Source: Clostridia bacterium
GTDB lineage: Bacteria > Bacillota_A > Clostridia > Oscillospirales > CAG-272
Reading direction: 5' to 3'
NCBI GenBank assembly: GCA_017467225.1
Contig: JAFTSR010000258.1
Location: forward strand, 1-5,476
Length of the DNA: 5,476 nucleotides
Made by a program: the position numbers and the translations under genes. The notes below the pieces were generated by a model, which did no database searches, was not told the DNA's origin, and worked only from the letters and a program-made list of their open reading frames with translations. Positions 5,066 through 5,476 of this stretch are shown piece by piece. Within the stretch, counting starts at the first letter, position 1. Every line of letters starts with the position of its first letter.

Positions 5066-5476
5066 TTATTCATACAACACCTTCGCCTTTTCGATCTGCT
5101 TATGATAGCGATCCTCCTCGGAGAAGACGCAGCCGCAGTATTTCTGCATATAGAAGCCAAGCTCCTTGGCGCGCGCATTACCGGCACGGAAGTTCGGTCG
5201 GAAATCGCGATAAAGGAAGTGCACACCGTATTGCTTGCCGTAGCGCTCGGCGGCTGCAGCAATGCCGTCATGATCCTGGTACAGGCTGCACAAAAGCGTC
5301 GTGGTGAACGCCTCAAAGCCGTGCTCGGCGGCATATCGTGCCGTTGCCTCCAGGCGATGCTCGTAGCAATAGCGGCAGCGGTGCTCGATATCCTCGGCTA
5401 CCGCCTTGACAAACTCTCGCAGCCCGTAATTTTCGGCGACGATCAACTCCATACTTATGGTCGGTGCAAAGTTGAC
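5066..5476 (-). CDS. queH: Epoxyqueuosine reductase QueH, C-terminal part (cut by window edge)
   Basis: QueH reduces epoxyqueuosine to queuosine in the wobble position of tRNAs with GUN anticodons, the last step of the pathway; it is unrelated in sequence to QueG. It uses an iron-sulphur cluster and an additional metal held by conserved cysteines. In the 136 visible residues, RCRYCY gives C34 and C37, and QKYCGCVFS gives C114 and C116. The family signatures HRLEATA, FTTTLLCS, YRDFRPNFR and SEEDRYHKQI are all present. The frame stays open from the internal ATG at 5452 to the window end (VNFAPTIS precedes that Met), so 5452 is not the start. The missing roughly 60 residues should hold the N-terminal CC/CxxC cysteines and the NPNIHP motif. 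The gene converges on spoIIE, with a palindrome five bases past its stop. No other queuosine gene or preQ1 riboswitch is in view. Confidence 0.92.
   Translation of the reverse strand, partial: VNFAPTISMELIVAENYGLREFVKAVAEDIEHRCRYCYEHRLEATARYAAEHGFEAFTTTLLCSLYQDHDGIAAAAERYGKQYGVHFLYRDFRPNFRAGNARAKELGFYMQKYCGCVFSEEDRYHKQIEKAKVLYE

Noticed and set aside
5066..5452. QueH taken as a complete 128-residue protein from ATG 5452
   Set aside because: The frame stays open to the window edge and the family needs an N-terminal cysteine-rich part, so the ATG is an internal methionine.
1..5476. CRISPR array, insertion sequence or phage genes
   Set aside because: No regularly spaced direct repeats, transposase, integrase or phage protein features were seen.

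Overview
The window is GC-rich bacterial DNA whose gene content points to an endospore-forming Firmicute of the class Clostridia. The evidence is a complete spoIIE, AAGGAGG-type ribosome binding sites and sigma-A-type promoters. The high GC of the coding regions suggests a gut Oscillospiraceae/Ruminococcaceae-like lineage. That placement is an inference from composition and gene types; no taxonomic marker gene is present.

Layout. Positions 1-115 hold no gene but contain three tandem perfect hairpins just downstream of the first gene. Positions 116-2173 (minus) encode a complete 685-residue GH78-type alpha-L-rhamnosidase family hydrolase with its catalytic residues intact, no secretion signal and no C-terminal beta domain. 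Positions 2174-2332 form a compact divergent control region. On the minus strand it has a near-consensus promoter (TTGACA, 17 bp, TATACT) for the hydrolase. On the plus strand it has a TATAAT box with no -35 at normal spacing but a Spo0A-box-like TTCGACCAA 22 bp upstream, the architecture known for Spo0A-activated spoIIE/spoIIG promoters. Positions 2333-4708 (plus) encode SpoIIE, a membrane PP2C-type phosphatase that activates sigma F in the forespore. Positions 4709-5065 are a gene-free convergent intergenic region made of structured repeats: two inverted elements share head and tail sequences but have different cores, one behind each flanking gene, and the AT-rich centre carries a perfect DnaA box. 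Positions 5066-5476 (minus) encode the C-terminal part of QueH, the epoxyqueuosine reductase of tRNA queuosine synthesis; the gene runs off the window.

The three genes do not form a pathway. The two most interesting observations are the control region and the intergenic repeats. In the control region, a single regulator binding event could switch spoIIE on and the carbohydrate gene off. In the convergent intergenic region, the repeats look like one modular 3'-end element present in two versions.
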